Source: Tenebrio molitor (lineage: Eukaryota > Arthropoda > Insecta > Coleoptera > Tenebrionidae). Taken from it: a DNA stretch of 64,000 bases. The DNA is taken from positions 22,196,001 through 22,260,000 of the forward strand of contig NC_091047.1 of assembly GCF_963966145.1 (NCBI RefSeq), in the 5' to 3' direction. This document shows, piece by piece, positions 34,178-46,495 of this stretch (position 1 is the stretch's first letter; each line of letters begins with the position of its first letter). Both the position numbers and the translations under genes were made by a program. Below the pieces are notes generated by a model that saw only the letters and a list, made by a program, of their open reading frames with translations, was not told the origin of the DNA and did no database searches.

Positions 34178-36687
34178 CGTACCACAGTAGCCTTCAAAGG
34201 GTTAATTAATACAGGCGAGCAAAGTCACAGGCGCACAAGCTAATGACAAATAAAATTGCTCATTTACTATAAAGGATGCAACAAATAAATCCAACAAAAC
34301 TCAATTACTAATCGGAAATGATGGTCTAGCGATACAGCCGGTGGTTATTTATTTGTATATAAACAATAGATAGATTGGATTTACGCCCGTGCCGTAAAAT
34401 CGGTCGTTAATGATCCATGGTAATGCTAAACCACAATAACTGTTCCCCCAAACGACTTATTACGTGTTGATAAACCCGTTTCACACCGGCGCCTTAAAAA
34501 TCGAGATAAATAAAATATTACAAGTTAATTTCGTGGTCGACACCGAAAAAAACGAGTCACGCCCACGTCAACTCGTACAAATTTTCAACCACGACCTAAC
34601 AATATGATAAAAACATTATTCCGGGCTCGCATCCGTAATTAATGAAGCCTCTCTGTAGCTAGTTCGACACTGAAATATCACCGAACTCAGTTCGAACCAG
34701 CCGAAACTCCGGTGCTGACAGACCGAATGAAAAAGTCGGTGCGAATGTTGTAATTTGTATAAGCAGCACGCGTTCGACAAAAAATAATGTTTGGTGTTGT
34801 GTTTCACTGGGATGAACAGAAGAGCATCGTCCATTTTTTACCAGAACGAACGTGCCGGTACTAATTAGGTTTATTGTCCGATTTCTGGGATCATTCAATT
34901 TGGCCTAGTTGAAAGTGTTTGCGTTTTCTAATTTTACGCTGGCAAATTTATTTTTATTGGGGGATAATGGGCCCGTCGATAAGGTTGGAAAAACACCTTC
35001 GGCCCATTATTCGCAACACCAGCTGTCTCGCCTACTCTTCCGGTACTTTGTAAACAAGGATTTGGAACCCATTGAAGTTGTAAATTCACGTCACGGAGGC
35101 TCTGTGAAATATGAGTCGTTTCCTTCAATGTTGCGCCTTGTTTCATTCACAAAAATTCCAACACATTGCACATTGTTGATTCTTGTTAACTTTGATACTC
35201 GATGATCGATTGTTGCTTCTCTGTGTGTACCGGAAAACTCCAACATGATTGGCCTACACTATTTTTAAATCGGTTTTGACCGCCGTTGTGTTCTAGTTCT
35301 TTCGTGGGATGATAACAATGTAGTACCAATGTCACCTATTTTCTTTGTGTTGATCTCGTTTCATTTCCCAGATTACAAACTAGTATTCGTTTGATGACGT
35401 CAGTTACGACTTACCAACTATAAATAAAAATATTTACTGGACTTACGAAGGACGCCGAAAATACACGTGGAGCAAATTTTCTATTGCCACATCACAAGAA
35501 GACCATTCAATGAGAAATTAACGTACATTATTGGATAATGTCACGAATAATATTAGGTAAGGTATGTACCAGATCTTGATGTTAGGCTTTGAAATCAATT
35601 TTGACCCAAAAAATTATTACAAATATTACGAAAGAGTGAACAAGCGATTTTGGCTTACGAAGAGTTACATATTCTGAATTAGGTACTATTGCTTGGCTTA
35701 TCAATTTTAGATTTACTGAAACTGTACTTTTTAAATATAATTTGCCAACGAACTCTTGTTTTCAAATATGACTTTTGCAATAAAACAATTTGTAACAATT
35801 ATTGTTGAACGAATAAAAATCACCAGGTGATTTTCAAAACATTTTTACCTTCATTTCGGATTTTCTGTTATTATGTAATTAATTTGTGTTGATACTGTTG
35901 GCAGAAAAGTTCGTGGGTTTAATTTGGTCCTTTGTGTTTATAAGCAATGGAAATTTACTTGCACGAGAATTATAAAACAGTCATAAAATTAAATGAAAAC
36001 CTATAAACTCCAAACTAAAATAGATTTGAGATCTGGTAAGAATCTTAAATTATGATTATTAAGTAATATCGATATTTGAATGTGCGTGAACCATAAAATT
36101 GGATCTCCAAACAAGTTGATGCATAAAATTCGTATTTTCGAAAATGATTTCAAAAATATAAAATTATGTGGGGCGTACGTGTTATGATTTACAAAATAGA
36201 ATGAGTACCAATTTTTTGGATACCATCTGGAATGTTCTTTGGTTCATATTCCTTCTATTCAAAAAAAAAAAAAGTTAATTTTTACAAAAATTCATTTGAT
36301 CTACTTTGAGCATGTTTTGAAAAAAAATAATTTCCAATCAGATTTTGCAAGATTTTTTTAAATTTGGTTCCTCCGATAGTATGTATGTATGTATGTGTGT
36401 AGACGTTGTCGTTAACGGATTAACCAAACTTCAGGTTTGAGATAATAGATTTTTTAATTTATTTCAAGTACACATTATTCACTCTATTGCATAATTGTTC
36501 CTTGTATTGTACTAACTACTTCATCAAAAATCTCTCAAGTGATGCTTGTTGTCAATACAAGATATTGAGACTGAGCAATAACTCTTGATAACTATGTATT
36601 CCGAGTAATCTTCCTGGAAACATTACTTTGAGGAAATATGCTTTTTAGATATGTAATTATAAAAATGATTTCAAGGAACTACATAAA
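34178..36687. other. Gene-free stretch, GC-richer at 34600-35250
   Basis: Overlapping short frames on both strands at 34616-35205 are not recognised. They could be conserved non-coding DNA or an unrecognised exon. A TATG microsatellite lies at 36380-36400. Confidence 0.3.
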
Positions 36688-36976
36688 GTATAGTCGGTAA
36701 TTGTTCACTTTAACTACTTCTGGAATTTTCGCGTTTTTTCTGGCTAGACCATTCCCACCATTCAAACCTTGTGCAAATGCCTTTTTTTTTCTCTCGTTGT
36801 GTTTCAGGGTCGCGTCAAGGTCGCGCCAATGTCTTAGTATAACTAAAGGGTAAGGAAAATTCATTTGCACAAGGTTTGAATTGCGGGAAACGATCTAGGA
36901 GGACGCCCTGAGGCTGTCTAGCCAGAAAAAACGCGAAAATTCCAGAAGTAGTTAAAGTGAACAATGACCGTATAGT
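36688..36976. mobile_element. Foldback element, arms of about 115 bp
   Basis: AATTGTTCACTTTAACTACT, TTCTGGAATTTTCGCGTTTT and ATTCAAACCTTGTGCAAATG on the left are matched in inverted order on the right by CATTTGCACAAGGTTTGAAT, AACGCGAAAATTCCAGAAG and AGTTAAAGTGAACAATGACC. The unpaired centre is about 60 bp. No coding capacity. Confidence 0.85.
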
Positions 36977-37284
36977 CTTTGCCAAAACCAAATAACCACC
37001 AACACTGCATTCTATCCAAAAAATCAACCCGCAACGTTGTGTACTCAGATTTGATTGGTCCTAGCATTCTACAGTAATATCAAAATTGCCATTATATATT
37101 TAGTGTAATTTTGTTTTCATCAACTTAATTCAACAGGTGGTGGTTATTTGGGTTTGGCACGGCCTATAGAGTGATTAGTAATATTATTGTTTTTACTGGT
37201 CTTACTTTAAGTAAGAATTTTTCAGACTTCGATAATTTTTAAATAATTCAAAATTCAACATGCAAAAACATTTCAAACTTTCCC

Positions 37285-37806
37285 TATACAGGGTGTTTTC
37301 GAAGTTGAGGTGTTCCTTTTAACATGTGATAGTATGCGTTGTTCTAAAGAGTTTTAGCCAAAATCACCTTACTAAAATGTGTACGGCATTAAAGATACAA
37401 TGAGTTAATTTTTTTGAAATTTTTGAAACCGGTCCTGCTCAAATTGGCGCTGATTTGTTAGAAATTAGAATTGACAAAAAAAATCAAATTAGCATGGACG
37501 TTAATCAAAAATACTGTCAGAGTTGTCACCTAATTAGTCGGAATTGCTTTATCATTACGAAAATAATGAGCCCACGGATATGTTGCTAATGTATATGGGC
37601 AATGTTATCACGTTTTCAAAATGCAGCTGCGGCGTCCAGAGAGTACGCAGAGCGACTCAAAATTTTAGAAAACCATAAAAATATACAATAAATTATCTCC
37701 GTTAATACAAACGTTTTACTAAGAAGATTTAGGCTAAAATTCTTAAGAACAATGTATAGTACCTTGTGTTACAAGGAACTCCTCAACTTCGAAAACACCC
37801 TGTATA
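37285..37806. mobile_element. Foldback MITE with TATACAGGGTGTTTTCGAAG tips
   Basis: The tips TATACAGGGTGTTTTCGAAG and CTTCGAAAACACCCTGTATA are perfectly complementary. Weaker pairing runs about 130 bp inward, for example TTTTAGCCAAAATC on the left with GATTTAGGCTAAAAT on the right. It is 522 bp long with TA edges. The interior has no recognised frame. Confidence 0.9.
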
Positions 37807-38320
37807 AATGAGTTTGATTATCTTAATTTTTATATTTTCAACGAAATTTTCATAAATATGTACATTAATGTGCAAAAATTTATAAAACCACCGCCTTAAA
37901 AAAATTCTAATCTAACATGAAGTACATAATGCGAATTTGTTGGGAGATTTTTTTCTCATTAAAACCAATATCCATTACAAGCAGAATGCTTATCACAAGA
38001 AAATTGTGCCACATGGATCACTTTATGATAGGCAAATTATTTTCGGAATATAAACGTACTGGCAAATAACAACAAGAAATTGATTTAAAAAATTACAATC
38101 GTTATTGTATGTACATATATAAAAAAAATTACAAACCATAAAACTGCTCGTATTTACCAAACACTTCACGTGAAGCAGAATTGATTTCACTTTTATGCGC
38201 AATATTATGCATTCACGATAATACTACTTGCAACATTTTTGTTTGATCTCCTTTTTACGTGTTTTCTTCTTTCTTTCTTCCTTCTTCTTCTACCCCTGTA
38301 TTGCTTTAGTTTCGAAATAG
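37807..38320. other. Gene-free AT-rich stretch
   Basis: Nothing recognised apart from a pyrimidine-rich TTCTTTC tract near 38270. Confidence 0.4.
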
Positions 38321-38667
38321 ATACAGGGTATTTCACGAGTGATAATGAGCCCGGCGGAATTGAAAATGCAACCCACAATACATTTCCAAATGTATGAAAA
38401 CAGACATATAGCGAATGTAATAAAAATACTTCTGCCGTTGCGCGTTTATGCAGACAATAAACATTTTCTCCAAAACTCTTCGTTTTTACACAATTTCATT
38501 TAACCAAGCGAATGACGTTTATGTCAAAATTGACTAAACTGCACAGTTAACCGTGTTTTATGGTTTTTAAATCAAAAAACAAATATCCATGTTAATTTTG
38601 GAAATGTAATGTGGGTTGCATTTTTAATTCCATTGGGCTCATTATCACGCCTGAAATACCCTGCATA
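38321..38667. mobile_element. Foldback MITE with ATACAGGGTATTTCA tips
   Basis: ATACAGGGTATTTCACGAGT, GATAATGAGCCC and AAAATGCAACCCACAATACA on the left are mirrored on the right by GTAATGTGGGTTGCATTTTT, GGGCTCATTATCACG and TGAAATACCCTGCAT. It is 347 bp long. The tips are of the TACAGGGT type. Confidence 0.9.
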
Positions 38668-39285
38668 GGTTAGCCGTAAACAGTGTCATATTTACTGATG
38701 AAAACAATTTAAAAGAAAAGCCAACGTGAAGATGTGACTGGATATTTTCTGGCATTTTGTTTTTCCAGCACTGATTGTGGCCCCTCTAATGATTCGGTCG
38801 CTGCGACCGACTTTAAAACTCGTCCACACTTAATAAAAGTGTGAAATCATGAATTTTCAGTTCGTTGAACAGCCACATGTGCCCCATTTTACGGCTTCAA
38901 TAATGCATTGTGCCAATAAAATTGATATGATAATAACTGTGGTTGCATTATGATACTTTAATGGGTGTCTGTACCGGAGCCCGGCTTGAATTATAATTTT
39001 AAATTAATTGAGCCCCGTCTCGAAATAATAACAATGGCCCAACTAGGACTGAATCGTTTTATTAATTACCTCTAGTCAAAACACATTAGCACCTAGTCCA
39101 GACAGTTCCTTTTTGTTTAAGATTTATGTGTGGCCACTCTATTTGACACTCTCTTATTATCGGATGATTGCATGATTTATAGTCAGCCACAATCTAAAAT
39201 GCAGTCGTACATACAATTCATTTCAGCCTCTCTGACAACAATAGGAAAGAGCGACTTTTTTTCACCGAGCCGGTCCAAGGACTAA
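38668..39285. other. Gene-free stretch
   Basis: Nothing recognised. Confidence 0.4.
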
Positions 39286-39684
39286 TTATTTTCGAAACGG
39301 GCGAGTGTAGATGGCACATGATTGAGTTGAAGATGGGTCCATGTAAAGAATCCCTCCCCAACAATGGAAACGACGTGACTTACGAAAACGTTTCCGCCTT
39401 TTATGCACCATCAAAGGGGGCCAAATGAACGGAATCGGCGATCCGGTGCGCGATAGCGTGTTTTGTAAACACATAAGACTTTTTGCTGAAAGCAAGAACA
39501 TCATCAAATTTCCCGAGATGCGATTTTCCGGCCTGGAAAAGCGAAATAACATAAAACTTATTTCGACTGGACCGTTTTTATCGCCCCACTTAAACTTGAA
39601 TATCGTATAAAAAATGTGTTTGTATAAATTGAAGTGGTCTGTTAGGAAGTGACGATCTTTCACAAAACCGCGCCATAAAAGCAT
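39286..39684 (-). other. GC-richer block, candidate exon or conserved element
   Basis: On the minus strand TTATTTCGCTTTTCCAG (ending about 39532) is a strong acceptor-like tract. The next frame gives AGKSHLGKFDDVLAFSKKSY, then FTKHAIAHRIADSVHLAPFD, and a TAA at about 39397. A second minus frame (132 codons) and a plus frame (39425-39610) are also open across the block. Coding status is therefore unproven, and no family is recognised. Confidence 0.25.
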
Positions 39685-40961
39685 AATTGCGTTAATAAAA
39701 TGTACAATCTAAACACGTCAGTATGATCGAAATGAGCGATGTCGGGAGGCGATGTTGAGATAAGACGGCATTTATTATCAAAGTCAACAGAGGAATAATA
39801 AAATTTTGTAAATATTTTTTTCGACTTTACGAATTCTACGCATTCCACGACCACGGCGAACAAATTTATTACAGAAATTTCGACGATCCCAAAATATTAA
39901 TGGTGTTGGGTCTTCATAAAACCATCGATTAGCCTTAAATGGGGAAAACTGACAAAATGGCTTGGAATGTGTGAGCGCCGTACAGTAAATATGCTGATGT
40001 TGAACTGTGATATGTCTTAGATCTTGTCTGTTAATATTACCCTAGGATATGATAATTATTGGGTACTGCAGGTTTTCTATTGGACTTGTCTTACACGTCG
40101 CTCTCCACACCACAGCAACTTGGGAAAATTGTAGTGCCACACGATCCCACCGAACAATGCTCAATTGAAATTAGACTTATCACGCAATTGGCAGTTCTTT
40201 GTGATGGAACAGCGCCGATGCTCGAAATGTTGCAATAAATTGCTTCGAACAAGAATTATCTAGAAACGTTTACGAGTCAAGACTCTATTATGGATTTTGC
40301 TAATCAGCTAATATTTACTCTCTAGTCAGTGCCAAGGTTCTTGGTCTTTTTTACGATATTGAAGCTTACGCAACGTTAATAAAATAAAATTTGTTATTTC
40401 TCACTAAAACAAACCCTAAAAAAACAACAAAATACTCCTTTACATTAAATTGAAATGTTGAAAACCAATTGAAGAAATTACGTTTGCTCAAAAATAAAAT
40501 CAGAAGTTATCAAGATTTCAATTTGGTCATAATTGGCACAAAGGGATGTTTATTTTTAATTTCTCATTTTATCTTCTTTACTCTTGAGATTAGATTTACC
40601 ACATTAAAAAACACACTCAATAAAATATAAATTGAACTCGTTCTATCATTCTTAATGGAGACAATACTACTCCCCAGAATGTTCTTCGACACAACGTTAT
40701 TGATTTGTTAACATCATTCCAAAAATGATGATGAAAATAATTCCAATAGTCCTTTTAAAAACCACAACTTTAAAAAATCTAAATTTGTTCAACATCCTTG
40801 GAATGGAAAATATTCTTTGAGGATAATAATAGAAGGGCATGGACGAAACAACATTCTCTATTTTATTTTCAAAGATATTTCAAACCGACGTCACTTTGAA
40901 ATAGCAAAAATCCCAAAAGCATAATTTATGTGGTAGCAAATGAATTTTATTACACTGCTAA
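39685..40961. other. Gene-free stretch
   Basis: Nothing recognised. Confidence 0.4.
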
Positions 40962-41428
40962 ATAAACTAGGCAAAAATGAATAGGGAATTCAACAATTTC
41001 TCTTGGAAAGCAAAATAATTGCCTCAATCCTCCCACGTATTCTTAAACACAAGATAAATTTAAAATCTTACAAGTACTTGAAACATTACATTTAATGTGT
41101 AGATTAATAACGGGTGACTATTAAAATTTTCACTTGGAGTTGGCTTTGAACGAGTTTTTATTTTTCTGTTACTTTAGACACACGCAAGAACGAACGACAA
41201 ATGTCAGTCAGTACAATTGAAACATAACCAAATTAAGAGAAGAAATATTTATTGAAATGTCAAACTTGTCAGTGTCTAAGGTGCAACGGAAAACAAAGAA
41301 TGATCCATAGCCAACCCTAAGTGAAAATTTTCCGTTATATTTGTAACACATTTCATTACAAATTTTAAACGGTATTTATAAAAAATTCAAAAAAGGAAAA
41401 ATTCCCTATTCATTTTTGCCTAGTTTAT
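40962..41428. mobile_element. Inverted-repeat element with a nested MITE
   Basis: ATAAACTAGGCAAAAATGAA, continuing through TAGGGAATT, at the left is exactly inverted at 41400-41428. It is 467 bp long. The middle is interrupted by the element at 41108-41337. Confidence 0.85.
41108..41337. mobile_element. Nested MITE with TAACGGGTG-type tips
   Basis: TAACGGGTGACTATTAAAAT, TTTCACTTGGAGTTGGCT and a TTAGACAC block on the left are matched on the right by GTGTCTAAGG, AGCCAACCCTAAGTGAAAAT and TTTCCGTTA. TA edges. It lies wholly inside 40962-41428. Confidence 0.75.
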
Positions 41429-41650
41429 GTTTGAAAACATCTAAACGCTCATAGTTAAATGCAATTACTGTTGACAATGTTTAAAAAAAATACTTTTGAA
41501 ATTCTTTTCAAAATCACTGATTTTATGATTTTTATAAATCTCAAACACCTCACCAATTATTTCAAAACTTTCCTCCCAGCTCAGGTCAACGAAACGCCAC
41601 AACTTTTTAAATGAGAAGGAAGTTAAGGGTGTTGTCGACGTTTTCAGTTT

Positions 41651-41738
41651 TCATTTACAGATTTTTCACTGGTTTATCGCTCCGTCTTCGCGCAGATATT
41701 TCCAAGGTCACAGCCCATGAGAGAATCCAATACCTCTA
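41651..41738. repeat. Solo right end of family B element
   Basis: TCATTTACAGATTTTTCACT through CCCATGAGAGAATCCAATAC to CTCTA. Same orientation as the right end of the element at 3696-3940, with no left end nearby. Confidence 0.75.
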
Positions 41739-44559
41739 GTAATAATAATAATGATCATCATACAATCACTGGACTTTAGCAACGGATAGCACGATCAATG
41801 TTTGGATGGGTGGCCGCCGGTGGACCCGTCTTTTGTTGCTTCATAGCTACATTACTTGATTTCAGTGTTGTTTGTAATCCGTAATATAGCATGAGGACAC
41901 TTGGATGTCGTGTAAAAAGTGGGCGTATAGCAAAATAAATGATAATATAAAAATACTACTTTCAAAGGAATCATCATTACTTGCGGCCTCGATACTGTGC
42001 CCTTTTATGATAGGTCTTTATTAATGAAAAAATAAAATACAATGAGGCCAAGTCTAGCCACTTAACCTCATACAAAATATGTAAACCAAAAGACGAAAAG
42101 AAAATGTTGGAGAAAATTATAAAAATTAAATAAAACGCTTACAAAAGCTTACAATTGCAAATTATAAACACGTAAAATGTGTCATTGTCCCCTCTTAGTT
42201 AATAAAACGAAAAAAATATATTTATACAAAGTGAATTTAATGCTGTAAGTAATAAACAAGGAAAGCATCAATCTGCATGTGTCGGAAGACTCATTTATGC
42301 CTATAAGAATGCCAGTAAAGTCCACAATAAGGAAAAATTCTGTCATACCGCTGTCACCATAAATACCTTCGTAATACCGGATGCTTAATAAATTTTAAAC
42401 GTGCCTACTTCATCAAGTTATGACTAGGAATTTGGACACGGTTATATTCCACATTAATGTATATTACTGATGGTTCCACGTCCCAAAATTTATTTCTTGT
42501 CATCGAACTCCTCACTGTGTAAACACCAATTCCAACTCTTCCACACGTCGTGATGACTAGATATTTATACGACACGTCTGCTACTGTTCGAGCTTTTACA
42601 AGTGTAAAATTACCTAGAAATTTTAATTGACCTTATACATTCTAGGGTCATTCCGCCAAAACCGCAACCGACAGAGACGCTCAAAATTTAATTGAAAACC
42701 AATTTGAAAAATTAACAACCCGATAGTATAAATAAAGTGCGGTTTCAAAGAGGAAGCAGCGCTGCGTTAAAGCTTTTACATTAATGTAACCGGCGACATG
42801 TAAATAACGAGGTTACAAGATTACATGAATCACTGGGCGCAGATCGTGCGACTCCTCCTCACTCCACGAGAAAATTTCAAATTCTTACTTTCAGTGTTTA
42901 CTCTCGGCAATTTCTCCAAAGCAATTTTGAAATACAAACGAGAGTCAAAGAGAATTTGAATAACAATGTCTTCCATGACAACAATAAATTTTAAACATTG
43001 TGCAATAAAGCGATAATAGCTCGTGGAGCACAAAAGAAACGTCTTTCGAACCCGTAACTCACTCTGCACACAACAACTTTGTCCAAAATTTATTGTAAAT
43101 AAACACGTAACTAAATACCAGACAGACAACGCAACAACTGTAATATATGGTGTCAGGAAGAGATCATTTTTCTCAATGTTGAGACATTATTAATAATAAA
43201 TCTGACAGCTCCCGACCAATAACTTGTGTTACATTCACTCATCACTCAAGGTTAGTCAAATTGAAAATTTGGAAAAAATTTAATTTATCAAGCCGGGTCA
43301 AATCCAATAAATCTAGATCGCATTAAGAATCAATCAGAACGCGCTTTGATTGATGATGGTGCTAATTAATTGGCTAAAAGCGGAATTGTGACGCAAAATT
43401 TGTTGCGTGATGAATTAACATCTATTAATAATTATTATTATTGACACATCACGAACATTTTACGACGATCTGTCAGACATACACAAAAATTATTCAAATC
43501 CGAAATTTTTCAATGCCTCAATACAAATAAATTACGCAAATAATGGCAATTGTACATTTACTCACAAAAAGATATTTTGTTCTTTGCTAACTTAATAAAA
43601 TATATTTTGTAATGTTAGCAACTTATTAGTCGATGCAAATGATTAAATAAGATTTAAATATGTACAGAAAACGTACGTATGTATTTTATTTACAACAATT
43701 ACGAATATTATTAACGTTGACATTCGAATCTCTCTGGAACTGGTTAAACGTGACAACACTGTAACAAAGCTTGACAGCTATCTACACAAATGTCATGTGC
43801 ATAGTTTGAGGTTAGTTGTGATCACCTTACGTTGTTGTAAAGCCGCTACATCTCTCATATTACCTCATTATCTCTAAATAAAAACAACATCAAGAAGAAG
43901 CCTTACGTGACTGTATTGTAGAAAATTTCGGCTACGGAGTCGTTTCATTTGCTCAGATGACTCCAGAGTTGCCACATTTCTACAATCTGTCAATTGGCGC
44001 GCCGTGTATGAATTAATTAATTCCTATACAACGGTGTAATGAAGACAAAAACCATACTGTGAAAATTAAAATTGTAATAACTCATGGCTTAGTAAATTTA
44101 TTTGAATTTTTTGTTGGCACGTCAAAAATACGAAAAGAAATTTTTATGAATTTTGTAATATTTTTGGACTGGTTCGATTTTCGGCGAGTGAGAAAGTAAT
44201 AAAACTGAAAAATAGAATAGAACTACCTACGTCAATCTGTCACTGTTTAAATCTCAGCTGTCAAACAAAGCGCGCAAAAAAATAAAATTAGAACGACTTC
44301 GATAAGTGTTTCTCACTGGGTTTTAATTCCCAACAGTGACAAACCAGATGACAAAGTCGAGAGTGGGGCCTGCGCTGCGGAACAACCACTTATCAAAACA
44401 TTTGATGTGACAATTTAATAAAATCAAATAGGAACCGGTGCCAAGTCGAATTTAGAAGGAAAAGTAAATGTTAAGTGGAATTGCGAATTTTTGTTTCCAT
44501 TCGTATCATTTCAGGATAAATTCTTCACTGGAACAATGTAAACAGGTCATGTTTTAAAA
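41739..44559. other. Gene-free stretch
   Basis: A 99-codon minus frame at 42830-43129 is open but unrecognised. A TATA-like TAGTATAAATAAAG at about 42725 has no recognisable gene behind it. Confidence 0.35.
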
Positions 44560-45440
44560 TTAACCGAAGCGTGCCTCCTTGAGGCCGGATTCTCATTCTC
44601 GTCTGAAAAAGCTCCGAATTTCAGCGTTGCAGAATTCGGCAGAATCGGGCGAAAGGAGCGAGTCGTCCGTTTCTGACCGCCCGAAATGTCCCATTCGAAT
44701 TAATGAAACCGTTAATTGATCGCGTTTTAACATAATCGACTGGTTCGGCGCACTCACCTGAGGATAACAGCAGGAACGTGCATCCTGACGGCAGAAATGG
44801 ACGAAAACGGAGCACAACACTACATATCACCGTACACATTCGAAAAATCCCGCCATCGCACTAGGCCCCCGTCATCGTCCTGCACCGGCACAAAATCGTC
44901 CTGAAGTCCTGTCACGTGTGAAATTTGGACCACCGCAGCCTGTCCGGTCTGCTTAACAGCGCGAAGAGCGAAAAGGAACTAAACGTGTGTTGTATAGCAG
45001 TAGACGATACGGACTTGGTCTGTTATGTCCAATCAGATTCCATTTCGACATGTGCCCAAACCTAGTGCAGTTCGGTCGAGGATATTGTTTTAAATGGAAC
45101 AATGAGCTTTTATTGCCAAAGTTTAGTGGCTGGAACGACCCAAGAAAATTGCCATTCAAATTAATTTTTAGGAACGGACACGTGGCGCTCGTGAATTATT
45201 GGGACCTCACAGCGACGATACCATAAATTAGCGGGACTGGTTCCAGTTTTTTACACACTCGTACAGGAAATTCGCGCTAATCGACGGAGAAAATACCGAT
45301 GTGTAAGAGCGTTTTCGGGGTACTGGAGGCCCACGGCGGTGTGGAAATGTCAGCGCTTCGAACCTACCCCACCGAGGGAAATGTCCCTCTCGACGTGGCC
45401 GTGAATCATCAAGGCAAAATTCAAATACGTATATCCTTCG
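44560..45440. other. GC-rich island, candidate promoter or first-exon region
   Basis: The most GC-rich stretch outside the genes at the right end, with many CpG. On the minus strand ATCCTCAG/GTGAGTGCG near 44755 is a near-consensus donor. It is preceded by ATGs opening hydrophobic N-termini (MHVPAVIL at about 44778, or the longer frame from 44839). Inference: possible first exon of a minus-strand gene with a long first intron. No downstream exon is identified. Confidence 0.25.
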
Positions 45441-46495
45441 AATTATTTTCAAACCAAAAATTCAAATTTTACGAGAAAAAATAATAACAGTAACAATAGT
45501 CGATAAAAATTTCTCCAAATTAAAAAATAATACATAGTAAAAAGTAGTAAAGAAATAGTAAAAGAGTACCTAATTTGCTTAAACAATTTAATTGATGTTT
45601 CATTAATCATGAGTAAAGTGCATAGATTTATTAAAAAAAAAACTCTGTAGTGAGTATGTAATATTGCATAATAAATTTCCTACTCTAAGTAGACAAAATG
45701 AACAGGAACAAAATGATGATCTGTCTACTAGTTAATAATAATTAATACAATAATATAAACGGTCCATTGTCTTAATATGTAATCCATAATGATTAATAAA
45801 TCCAACCAAATGTATTGATTGAAAAGAATGTTTTTTCAATTTCATTAAAATTTTGCTGAAGTCAGCTTTACCAATTAATTGAAATTAATTTCAACATCAA
45901 TATCAATTAGAATTTATCTGATTCTATTGACAACGTAGTGTAAATATTTACTTGTAAGTATTGTAACGACATTTTCGAATGTAGTTTTTTTAGTAAAATA
46001 CAATTTTTTTTTAATCTATTCTTTTATAATAAATGATAAAACGACAACAATTCCAAAAATCGGTAAACACCTGCAATTAGAAAAACAATCAATATCATCA
46101 CAAATCCAAAATTTGATATTTCTCGAAGCAAGATCGCGAAACTTGTTTTAAATGCACTTTTATTATTTGATTTCAGTAGTAGCGTCTGCTGCCCTACGTT
46201 AATGATAAGATCTTATAAAATATTTATGACTTTCAATAACTGTGTATTTCTGTATATTATTAAGTATATGTATGGATTTAATCGATTTTAAATAGAGTAA
46301 AATTCAAATTTGATGGCGAAAACAGTTTAAACATCATAAATAATATTATACATATTATGATTTATGATACAAGTGTTATAAGACCTTACATTGTAGCACA
46401 AGTTGTTTCAGGCACGACAAGCACAAAGCAATATTTTATTTTTTTTATTTTGCATTTATTATGTTCTTTAAATTAAAAAAATCTCTAAAAAATAC
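45441..46495. other. Very AT-rich gene-free stretch
   Basis: Nothing recognised. Confidence 0.4.

Noticed and set aside
33997..34209. 70-codon plus frame
   Set aside because: It lies across the right end of the family A MITE and the outer element tip.
42725..42740. TATA-box promoter (TAGTATAAATAAAG)
   Set aside because: Such words are common by chance in AT-rich DNA and no gene start is recognisable downstream.
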